Assembly: GCA_964200185.2 (NCBI GenBank)
Contig: CAXNAD020000308.1
Span: 1 to 22,016, forward strand
Origin: Choristocarpus tenellus KU-1152
Taxonomy: Eukaryota > Phaeophyceae
Length of the DNA stretch: 22,016 nucleotides
Direction of reading: 5' to 3'
Shown here piece by piece: positions 9,291 through 18,900 of this stretch; the stretch's first letter is position 1; each line of letters starts with the position of its first letter. The translations under genes and the position numbers were made by a program. The notes below the pieces were generated by a model. The model did no database searches. It had not been told where the DNA came from and was given only the letters and a program-made list of their open reading frames with translations.

Positions 9291-12200
9291 ATGACGACAG
9301 ACGAGAAAATAGATAGAGAGGACTTGCCGAGAAAGACACATGGTGAGATGTCTCGCGTGAGCTGATATGTGCCCAGCCTTGCCACAAGTCGAGTCTTGTA
9401 GGGCTACATGAATTCCCCGACCGGTGCAGTCGATACGAAGCCAGGGTTATTGCTATTCAAGTGGAAGTGAAACATCAAGGACACCATGCATAGGGGACGA
9501 ATATATCATCGTCGTGCCTAAATCGATACTTTGCGACGTGAATATTCACTGTTCATAGGGAGTTCGATTTACGACAGCAGCACTATATACTGGAAAGTTA
9601 CCCTGTCAGTGCGCCCTGCCCTCTTTGATCTCAGATACAGCCTTCAAGCAGCAACGTTTGGCCGCAGTTCGACCAACAGTGACACCAGAGTGGGTTGTGA
9701 GCTTGTTCATGATCGTAGGGGTATTGTTTTTGCCGTTCGGGACATGGCTGAAGCTCGAATCAGAGAAGGTGGTGGAGTTGGAGTTACAGTACGAGGGGAT
9801 TGGGAAGGATGTCGACTGCTCCATATCTACGCATTTTGAGGGAAGAAAGGCGAGAATTGCACATCCACTGATGGGCTTTGATACGAAGATACTCTTGTGC
9901 AGACTTACCACGTCTCTATACATATTCAAGATAATACCTCATATCACAATAAAGATTCACACGTACTTCGCAGGAAGTAATATGTATGGCGACACTCCTG
10001 TTTACTGTTCCAACCCTTTCTCAGTGTCAGGTGTCCTTCGCCGTGGATCAGGACATGATAGCACCAGTATTTGTGTATCACGGAGTTGACAGCTTTTACC
10101 AGAATCATCGGAAATACGTCAAGTCACGCAGTGACAGTCAACTGGATGGGCAGGTAGGTGGCAAAGTGTTTTGTGATTGCAAACACTATTTGAATTTCAT
10201 TTCCGCATCAACTCGATTCTGAACACAAAACTATAATTCGTTTTCTCGAGTTGATCTACTCTTTCTAGCTGAGAAATGCGCACTAGACATAATAATTTCC
10301 TTTAATGAGCTATCCACTCGACCACACACTGGATACTGCATTGGCCAGTATTGTGAGTCAAAGTAAACGAAAGGTACCCAGGTATTGGCCGTTTTGCATT
10401 TTATCTAGTATTTGAGTATTTTGCTACACAACTCAGAAAATATCCTACACGCATTTGTACAAATAGCACTTACTGTTTTTACATGTGTTTGTCAGCATCT
10501 TTAAAATGCAACTCCGGGTACCTCTCGCTTACTTTCACATTGTACACTGTTGCAATATGACGTCAAAAATATGCAACTTTCCTTGTCATTTTGCTGTTTG
10601 GAAACTATAGGATGGTTGGTAGGCGCTGGTTGTTGGTGGACTTGCTACCACAGGCTGGAAGTATGACATGACCAACTACTGTTGAGCTAAAGTATCGTAG
10701 AGGTAGGGCCTTTTCCATTTGGGGGCCAAAATCCAATGTTGCGATTTTGATGAAATTTTGGCTATGGCCAAAAGTATCTGAGGGGGGGTGGTGGCTGTCC
10801 ATTTCAGGTCAATTTTTTCATGTCGCGATTCTTGGGTGGTTTGGGTTGCGTATGTCTGATGGATAATGTAAATGCACTTTTCCTGATTTTGGGTCAAATG
10901 AACACCCTAATGTAGACCCCTCCTCCCCCCCAAGATACTTTTAGTCTATTGTGTTTGTTGGGAAGTGTCAATATCCTTGTTCCAGACACACCTTTTCATG
11001 ACGTACACATTTTAACTACTCCGAAACATTTTGGAGTAGGAAAATGTAATAAAAATACACCATGGGAAGTCATGCCCCAAATTGACAAACAGAGCAAAAC
11101 TCATACCCTGTAAGATAGTCTCACTCTGTTCTTGTCCGAAATATGCTCTCAGCAGGACGTAAGCCTTGCATCAGAGAGCTGTGAGCCGCTTGTTTACAGT
11201 GGCTCGAACTTCTTGAATCCATGTGGGCTTGTTGCCAATAGTTTCTTTAATGACATCATTGAGGTCCACAATGCACCGGATCCATTCAGTCTTGAATCTC
11301 CATACACTTATATGGATGAAACAGGAATCAGTTGGTCTACCGGTGAGAACAGCATTTTTATCCTACCACTATATTGCCTCTTCTCTCAGAGAGATTCCTG
11401 TGGAATTCTTCCAACATCATCTATTAACTTGTTGTCCTCGAATAAATGTATCAGTATGGATGTTGAACATAGAATCATTTGCTGCTTCGATACAACTGTG
11501 ATAATATAGATGCATCTAGATACACCTCATACCCTGTTCAACCCCTCACAGACCTCTCTCGATTGTTCCACCAGCCGGATGGATTTGTTGCATCGGAATG
11601 CAGCCCCAACACCCCATGCACCACCTGCCTTGGGTCTGGTTATGAAAACTGCAGCAACTTTACAGATCCAAGAACAGGTGATAAAAAAAAACTGTGCTAC
11701 TTTCAACCATGTAGTAGATTCTTTCAGTGGATGTTGCCAAAAAAATGTTGCTTTGATCAATGCTGATCCCATTTGCACAATTGAGTATCTATGCAGAACC
11801 TGACTCCTGGAGATGCTTGTGGAATAGCTGACATTTCAAGAATTTCTTGTATTCTGGATTATCAATATTGGAGTATTTCAAAGAAGTTGTTAGTTAGTTG
11901 TAACACATTACCCAGATGGCAAGGGTTAGGTTAGGGTATTGCTATATGATGTACTTATGTTTGGGCATACCGAAAAATGGGGTTCATTTTGTGTAGAAAT
12001 GATGTTGGAAAATCATAGAAGATGAGACAGGGGTTGAGTGATCAAGCCAATAAAGAAGAAGCTTCAAAAGGTCGACAATATAGTTGAGGGTTGATGATGA
12101 TAGGGTTGTGTGGAAACATGTTATGATCAAGGCCAGAGAGTGTCAAATCACACTTCAGGGTTTCAGGAACGTTTAGGGCGCTCACTACATCAATATGTTA

Positions 12201-15038
12201 CTCAATCGAGCCCAATTCAACCTATGACACTTGACACCGTATATATATTGCGTTTGGGTGCTACATAATTTATTTTACTGTATATCGTAGTCTATTCCCA
12301 TTTGTCTTCCTCTGAATGAAGTACTAGGTTAGGAATGTTTTTCGGCACGCTTGTGTGCGGTCTGTCCTGATGCCATCTACTCTGGAGGAATAGGTTTACA
12401 GACATTGGTGCTGGAAGCCTTATAACAAAACAAAGAGCCAAAATAGAGGAGTGGTAGGCAGGTTTGGACCCTTTCGCATTCTAAGCCATCTTCCTAAACC
12501 TGTGTAACGCATTCTAATCCATCACTAATATATATATAATATAGGGCAATATAGTGTACCCGAAATTGTTAACCCCCCTTTCCACACACAAACGCCACAA
12601 TAAAGCACAGGCCCTTTCTGAAATTTAACAAAACAATATCTTCTTTCCCTTTCTTGGGATCCACAAAATGCAACCCTTCCTACCTGTAAATTGGGTTGGC
12701 TCAAGTGTGTCAGTAAACTGAAGCTATCCGAGTATGTTGAGGTACTGAAGCGAACATATAGTATTCTAAGAAACATACTGGAGAGTTGAGACGGCAGCAG
12801 GTCCATTTTTCAGATTTAGCCATAGGTCTGCATGGCGTGAGAACACCCCCCTCCAAGAATGAAGTGAGAATGAAGAGGGTGCTCATGAGGTAAATATCAC
12901 AATTTATGAACTATCACTTGAAGGAGTTGAGGGAAAACAAATCCCTGTATGTATCATTTTGGCAGATTTGAGTACCAATGTTATCTGAGAATTTCTCCAT
13001 CCACCAAATCCCATATAGGCCTTCAGTATAGCATGATCTCAACCCTTGAGCAACGAGGACTAAGCAATTTAAAGCCACTGCGAGTCTTTATGACACCTGA
13101 AGAGTACAATATTTCTTAGGGTTATCCCGTACTTTCACACTCTAATGATAGTGCGGTCTTGGTCCAGAATTATTATTTAATGAATTTTGATTCCCAACAT
13201 TTTGGTGTTAACTTATAAAAAGTAGGGAATTCCCCTTACCCAATTTGTTGCTCTCTACTCGTTTTCGTTATGGTTTTATAAACTTTGCAGTGTACTTTAT
13301 GATAAGTCAGGGAGTATTTAAATTTCACTATGCGATGATATGGGAAAACTTCAGACCTGCTGTGGAGTAGTATGTTAGTATCCGTTCTCTATTGTCTGAT
13401 TACCTTTAACGTAAACATGCTTTAGAGTACCACTACACAGACACTTTGTAGCAAGTCTAACTTTGGATACTCCCTGTTTCTCTGTTAAAATTTACCAATG
13501 CCTATGGTTCTCATAGAATGGAAAAATTGGTCTCATTCTTCACTGAAAATGAGCTGAAAATGAGCTGAAAATATCCCAGCTCCATACTGCTATGCACTTG
13601 TTCCCTTGAGTTGAAGGTGAGGAAAAAACCCAGAGCTATACAATATTTTCATTGTCCACCATCCCTTACCCTAAGGTGCTACTTTCAAGTACTGGTACCC
13701 AGAGGATTCTACCACACAATACTTGTATGAGACTTATCCAAATGTGAGTCTCACAGAAAACTTTCTATCTTGTTTTGAAAGGATGGACTTTTGAGTACCT
13801 CATTGATTGTTTGATGTAGTAAGGTGGGAATATGATTATCTTGACAATTGTGATCTGGTATAATGCTGTCCTACAAAAAGTGTTCTGGAGCCGTTGAGCT
13901 GGTCTCCCTCCCTCTTTTGGCCGTGAAAGGAAAAATATAGGTGACTCGGTCCCTCAATTCAGTAGCAATGTCGACAGTTATAAAAGCAACACTTTACACT
14001 AACCCTGTATCATTAGCCCTAGCCCTAACATAACTCTATGACCGAGGGTGTAGAGGAGGTTTGCAAGATTATAGTGTATTATTGGCTCAATGTGACACTA
14101 GACTCCTTTCTCCACATTAGAAGAACTCTTTGTCAATATGACTATGCCTTGGTATGACCCTTTATCGAGTGTGTGTGGCAGTTGACCAGTTTTTCAAGTT
14201 TGTACTGCGGTGTATCTTGTTGTACATTGTGTGTCTCCTTTATCTACCATATGTATGCTCAACAAATATGCAGGTTTGTTCTTTGTGGGCTATCAGGGAG
14301 TTCCAAATCCCAAAGGCAATCATTCTCCCTTCCTGTATAACCTGATTGTTACATGGTGGTATAGCTTTCAATCAGTGCTGTCCTAACTCCCCCCCCCAAA
14401 CCTTCTTTGGTGTTGCCTGTTTCTTGGTGTTGAGTCAGGCAGTGAACCCTATCGAGGGGGTCACCAACGAGCATTTCATTGTCTGGATGCGAGTATCTGC
14501 GCTACCCAGCTTTCGAAAGCTCTATGGTCGGATTGACAGCGATGTGAAGGCGCCAGCAACACTAGTATTTAACATAACTTCCAGTAAGTGTAGAAAAACT
14601 CCTTTCAACTCTCCTCGCCAAAGGTTAGATATTAAATTCTAGTTAACTATTTTTTTCAGGGTGTGATGAATGAAATTGTTCCAATGTAAAGAGAGAATAT
14701 TCACATCATAGTATATTCAAGTGAATGGTCTGTTCATGGAGCAGAGAGACAACATTTGTTTTTTCTTTATTTTTTAGTGTACAGTATTTTCCAACATCGC
14801 AAATCTTGTGCCCTCAATCCTCCTGCCTCTAAATGGTCTAGACTATTATGTGGGTGGATTTGGGGGGAAGAAAAGTCTGGTTATCACGACATCATCTCCA
14901 ATTGGAAATCGGAATGGAGTGCTCGGGGGAGTCTATATGTTGGTTGGGGGTGCCAGTTTGGTAGCTGGACTGTTTATACTGTCAAGGTTTCAGGAAAGAC
15001 CAAGGTGTGCACCAAACTGTAAGACTCACCCTTCGTAA
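9291..15038 (+). CDS. CDC50: CDC50/LEM3 family P4-ATPase beta subunit
   Basis: This is the beta subunit that partners a P4-type ATPase (lipid flippase), needed in the family for ER exit and activity of the pump, which moves phospholipids to the cytosolic leaflet. Exons: 9291-9342, 9635-9849, 10025-10153, 11153-11342, 11552-11677, 13676-13743, 14439-14583 and 14785-15038; 1179 nt, 392 residues, every phase matching. Family signatures in order: DTAFKQQRL (18-26), TM1 (about 37-56), Cys79/Cys90, PVFVYHGVDSFYQNHRKYVK (103-122) and SRSDSQL, Cys142/Cys156 with PCGLVANSFFND (155-166), ISWSTD, KYWYPED (242-248), EGVTNEHFIVWMR (266-278), ALPSFRKLYG (281-290), FGGKKS (334-339) and TM2 (about 354-374). 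The two cysteine pairs sit where the family forms disulfides. Sequons NFT (231) and NIT (305) lie in the lumenal domain. Unusual points are a Cys-rich loop (212-229) and one inferred GC-AG intron. The start gives a short cytosolic tail, as is usual. Length is normal for the family. Confidence 0.95.
9850..10024 (+). other. CDC50 intron 2, inferred GC-AG type
   Basis: Exon 3 must enter in phase 0 at 10025 (TTTCTCAG|TGTCAG). No phase-0 GT with a plausible context exists in the relevant part of exon 2. AGAAAG|GCGAGA at 9850 fits the phase and joins HFEGRK to CQVSF, which restores the family's Cys pair at normal spacing. The other GT sites (9897 and those beyond 9960) give the wrong phase or a roughly 43-nt intron with extra residues. 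Confidence 0.6.
10690..11120 (+). mobile_element. small TIR element, outer family, copy B
   Basis: A 431-bp copy of the outer element lying in CDC50 intron 3. Its left end, AAGTATCGTAGAGGTAGGG, corresponds to the reverse complement of the right end around 11103-11120 (GACTATCTTACAGGGTATGAG). It carries the same landmarks as copy A (TCCATTTGGGGGCC, AAGTGTCAATATCC, GACAAACAG). Removing the inner insertion leaves about 250 bp, the size of A. Its right end is only 32 bp from the exon 4 acceptor, so the intron's 3' end may partly derive from the element flank. It runs in the same sense as the host transcript. Confidence 0.85.
10766..10945 (+). mobile_element. inner TIR element nested in copy B
   Basis: A roughly 180-bp insertion absent from copies A and C at the same site. 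Its ends are GGCCAAAAGTATCTGAGGGGGGG and, read inward from the right on the other strand, ACTAAAAGTATCTTGGGGGGG: terminal inverted repeats with G-run subterminal parts. CTAT occurs on both sides (10762-10765 and 10946-10949) but once in the empty sites, giving a 3-4 bp target duplication (TAT or CTAT). It has no coding capacity. A second copy, in reverse orientation, is D at 21810. Confidence 0.8.
11151..11155 (+). promoter_or_regulatory. tandem (NAGNAG-like) splice acceptor of CDC50 exon 4
   Basis: The exon 4 acceptor reads CTCAGCAG|GAC. Cutting after either AG keeps phase 0 and adds or omits one Gln (residue 133), so two isoforms of 392 and 391 residues are possible. Confidence 0.5.
11678..13675 (+). 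other. CDC50 intron 5, nothing else identified
   Basis: A 2-kb intron from donor ACAG|GTGATA to acceptor CCCTAAG|GTGC. It contains an 11-bp tandem repeat at 13543-13572 and A/T-rich stretches. A 93-codon minus frame at 12525-12806 has no recognisable domain or splice support. I see no nested gene. Confidence 0.6.
13543..13572 (+). repeat. 11-bp tandem repeat
   Basis: CTGAAAATGAG is repeated twice exactly and then partially (CTGAAAAT), about 2.7 copies, inside CDC50 intron 5 and about 100 bp upstream of exon 6. Confidence 0.8.
13744..14438 (+). other. CDC50 intron 6
   Basis: An intron with a consensus donor, AAT|GTGAGTC, and acceptor GAGTCAG|GCAG. A second AG four bases later (GGCAG) gives the wrong phase for exon 7. 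A short telomere-like CCCTAGCCCTAAC lies near 14019 and an eight-C run near 14391. No other feature was found. Confidence 0.6.
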
Positions 15039-15924
15039 TTTTATTGAGTATACTGCTGCTCCCAACTCTTTGGAGAGGTGATGCCATAAGTATTTGTATC
15101 CTACTTAAGGATTAGCGGCTATCTTTGACTTGACTACACACACGTTCTGTAGAGCAGCGTCATGTGATGCTTGGATTTCATAACTCGAGTAGAAGATGCC
15201 TCGCCAATTGTAACCCTAGACAAGGTACCATGCACATGCATAGAGATATTCTTTGCCTTCTCTTGTTGACATTATTCTGAGCGGCCTCAACACTCCAGAG
15301 TTCCTCTCTTTCAGGGTATATGGTGATCTGCAATACCTGGGTACAACTGATGATTGATACAAGCCACACATTTTATTCTCCTGGTGCATGCTGTCACAAC
15401 TGTGGCCTTTGCATTGTTGGCGAACACTGACTCCTGCCAAGGGTGACACTTTGCAGCCCAAGCGTCATCTATGCGGTACATTGATTGAGAGCTGTCATTA
15501 CCGTTTAGCATGGTGTGATCATATTTTGCAAAATGGGGGGTGCGATTTCAAATGGCCTTAAGAGGTGTACCACTTAAGTTTGATGTTGTACTAGAATTTA
15601 TATATTTTTTTCCTTTTGTGCAGGCAACACATCTTGTTGTTGTAAGGTGACATTAGGTGGAATAAACACCTTTCTACCCTTGTACGTCAACCTGCATTTA
15701 TTGTGGTTCAAGAGGTGGTGGTGTTGAAATCGCATGCACATCTTAAAATGTCTGGGAGGTTGCCAGTAGGCAACATCTATTCTTGAAAGGAAACTAGCTA
15801 ATGGGACGATTGGTCTGCGGCAATGTTCAGGTTCTCTAGTGATCTAGTGACTAGGAGTACTACGTAAATATGAGCAGAACCTCTACTTGGTTCTCTACAC
15901 AATAGTGGGTTACTAGAGCTTTCA
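15039..15924. other. convergent intergenic region with unexplained frames
   Basis: This lies between the CDC50 stop and the stop of the convergent minus-strand gene. No canonical AATAAA is visible near either stop. On the minus strand, 15511-15178 holds three overlapping open frames, one beginning MLNGNDSSQSMYRIDDAWAAK and another after a TACCCAG acceptor-like site (LQITIYPEREELWSVEAAQ). They read like protein, but none links in phase to the neighbouring gene. They may be a small separate gene or a mobile-element remnant. Confidence 0.3.
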
Positions 15925-18900
15925 CTAGTCTTCTCGCTTGCCAGTACTAATATCCATAGTTTTTTCCTTTTCTTCTGAATGTGTGGAAATAATGGATTTT
16001 AGCAGCATCTGCGCTTGCGAATCTGCTTTGACCCACCAAGCCACAAACTGCGCTAGGACAATAGGGCGACCCCCTGCACACTGTGCAAGCCCTTCCAAGG
16101 CATTCAACACCTCCTCGAGCATGACCCCATCGATACCCTGCTCTAACTTTGACTCTGGTGCTATCTCAGGCTCTTCTCCTGGAGTGTGCCTATTGTGCGA
16201 TCCCAGATGATCTTCTTCTTTTGACTGGTTATCAACATTAGTGACAGTGGAAGGAGACATGTTTGTTTCTTCCATCCTGGCACTTCCATATACCGCATCT
16301 TCACTGTGTTTTTGAAGAGATCGCACAAAGTACTCCCTGATGAATGTGTCCATAAGAAGAATATTTTCCACCTGTAAGGTATATCTTGATATCTTCGTAG
16401 GTTCTTGTTCCCCCAGTTCTTCGTTCTCAACATTGAGCAATTGAAACACAATTGTAGTGTTCTCCAGTGTGCTTCGATTGCAAGTAAGAAATGGCCTTAG
16501 AGGACCACTTGCTTCCAAATCCGATATCCCCATCCTACCCCATTCCCTCGATGCAACTTTCTTGTTCCAGTACCCATCCCTTGTTCTTATGTTTTCTGCA
16601 GCCCTCCGGCCAACCTCAAGTCGCTGTATTCTGCACTTTGCCTGAAGAGTTTCCTCTTTAGCACACAGGACCCGACCCTGCTCATTGTTTGGCTTCTTCC
16701 CCACTTTTTCTTGGCTGCATAGGTTGACACGTTTCTCCTTGAAAGACGATACCCACAGTTGCTCATCACCATACAGAGCCAAAGCTAGCCTTTTACGGTG
16801 GCCATGGGTCTTAACAGTCAGCAGATGAGCTGCATTCTGAACCAGATACCTAAAAAATTGATTTAGGACAGACATCTTGATCTGTTGCTTCGAAGTGCTT
16901 GGGCTGGCAAGATATAGGCAGACAAAATATATGCAATACAGGGAAACTTGTGCAAGGAAGCTCCAAATCTACCTTTAGGTCTTTCACGTGAGTATTCTTC
17001 GAAAGTTCACTCTCAGTTATGGAATTATTTTCGGTATCCCTATTGATATATTCCAACTGCCATAGTCAATTTACCGAGAAAGAAGCAGAGTGGGTGGTGA
17101 GTTGATAGGACTTGTGGTTGTGTAACAAGAGATTTTTGAATGCCTGTCAATATGAACAGAAAGGCTATATGCTGTGATATCAACAGGAAGGTTATGTCTC
17201 CCCTTCAGGTGCCTAGTCAGCAGGCTAATGTTCCCCAATATCCACAAACACTGGTGATTGCATGAGCTCTGGTCATTTTTTCATCAGATGATGTAGACCT
17301 TGTGCTTCAAGTGAGCGGGGTGAAGGAGGTTGCACTTGAAAAAAATATGTTGATGAGATTCAACCTGAGGCACACCTTAATATAGTAGGTCTTCTGTCTG
17401 TCACTCGTCTAATGCATTGATGTGAGTACACAGACTCAAAGCATTTGATATCACCAACATCACCTAGATCTTACCGGGCAAGTCTAGGCCGGCTGTAATG
17501 ATCTGCAGTATGGCCCTTCACATGTTTGGAGTGGCATAGGCTTCTCAATGTGTTATATCCAAATGTAGTTGAGATCTGAGAACATGTGGTGGGATCATGA
17601 GCTTCAACACCAATGTTTCCATCTTCTTCCTGGACAACGGACAAGAGGTACCTGTCGACAAGGGAGTGTCGACCGTAATAGCTCAAATCAATTTATGTCA
17701 AGTTTGTTGCAGAATATGTACTGAAGTGCAAGTTCCTTGGCCTTATAGGGAGCATTAATCTCTGCTCATACTCCACAGCCGATGGTGTCTCTGAGATGAC
17801 TCTGTATGACCTCGCCATTGTCTGTATAGTGCGAGACTATTGCCTCACCTTGTGCCAGATATCATTGCTCCTCCCTTGCAGTGACTGCGGTCAAATTCGG
17901 TGACTTGCACATGACCTTGTTCACATTTCAGTCGAGAGTCCTTTAGTTGTAATCTTCCAAGCATCCAATGCATTGCCTAAGTTTTCAATGTAATTCCCAA
18001 TCGGAAGAGATTCAAGCATAGAAGAGCAAAGAACAGCAGAAGTCAGATACAGAGTTACATCCGCCTTACAAACTTTGAACAGAGGAAAAAAGTATAGGAG
18101 AAGTCGGGTATAGAGTTACATCAGCTCCTCCAACCTTGAAACAGAGGAATGCATTACACATCTTGTGATAGTGTACCTATCCGTGTCTTCTTTGAACAAT
18201 ATCTCATTGCAACTTCATGGTGAAAATCTACCAGTGTAATGTAACCTGCATCTAGCCAAAACAAATTTGTTACCTTTGGGTGGCCAGATAGGAATGCACT
18301 GTCAACATCCCCTCCAATGTCCTCCACAGCACCTCTACCAAGTGTATGCCCTAGATCAGATCCCATCAACATCCTCATCAGCTTCAGACGAACTCGAAGC
18401 ATTGGCAGCGCAATAGATCTCCCGCCTGACTCCGTAGATCTTGGTCTTATTTCTTGGCTGCAATGGGGACTAGACTTGAGGGAGTTGCATGACAAAGAGG
18501 GATTTACAATGGCCTCTGAAGCACCAGGATGCGGTCTGTCTATGAGCTCTGTTTCCTTTTGCAGGCTTCTCAGGGCCTGACGAAAAGGAGTATTATTTGC
18601 TGCAGAAAAATGGACAATTCCATGGGTTACCTTTTTGTCCCCGGTGTTGCTTTCACAAGCTGCAGAGAAGATTTTGATCGAAGGGTAGGAGTAGGGAGGG
18701 GTGAAGAGTTATTCTCAGAAAATGAATGGAAACTATGCAGAAGAGCAGGAAGATGCAACCATCGAAGATTTTCAAAATTTGACCTATGCAATAAAATGTA
18801 CAATGAAATCCTTTTGAAGCTCACATCTGGAGGAAATTGGGCGCTCAAGGTGCGCATGTGTATCAGTGGAGAAAATGCTAACTTGTAAAGGAGGGTGCTG

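Noticed and set aside
9606-9929. 107-codon minus-strand frame
   Set aside because: It is antisense to CDC50 exon 2, whose plus-strand product is unmistakable.
16973-17056. Extra exon in the minus-strand gene
   Set aside because: It has a good donor, but its phase 0 end cannot join the last exon, and skipping it gives a perfect phase match.
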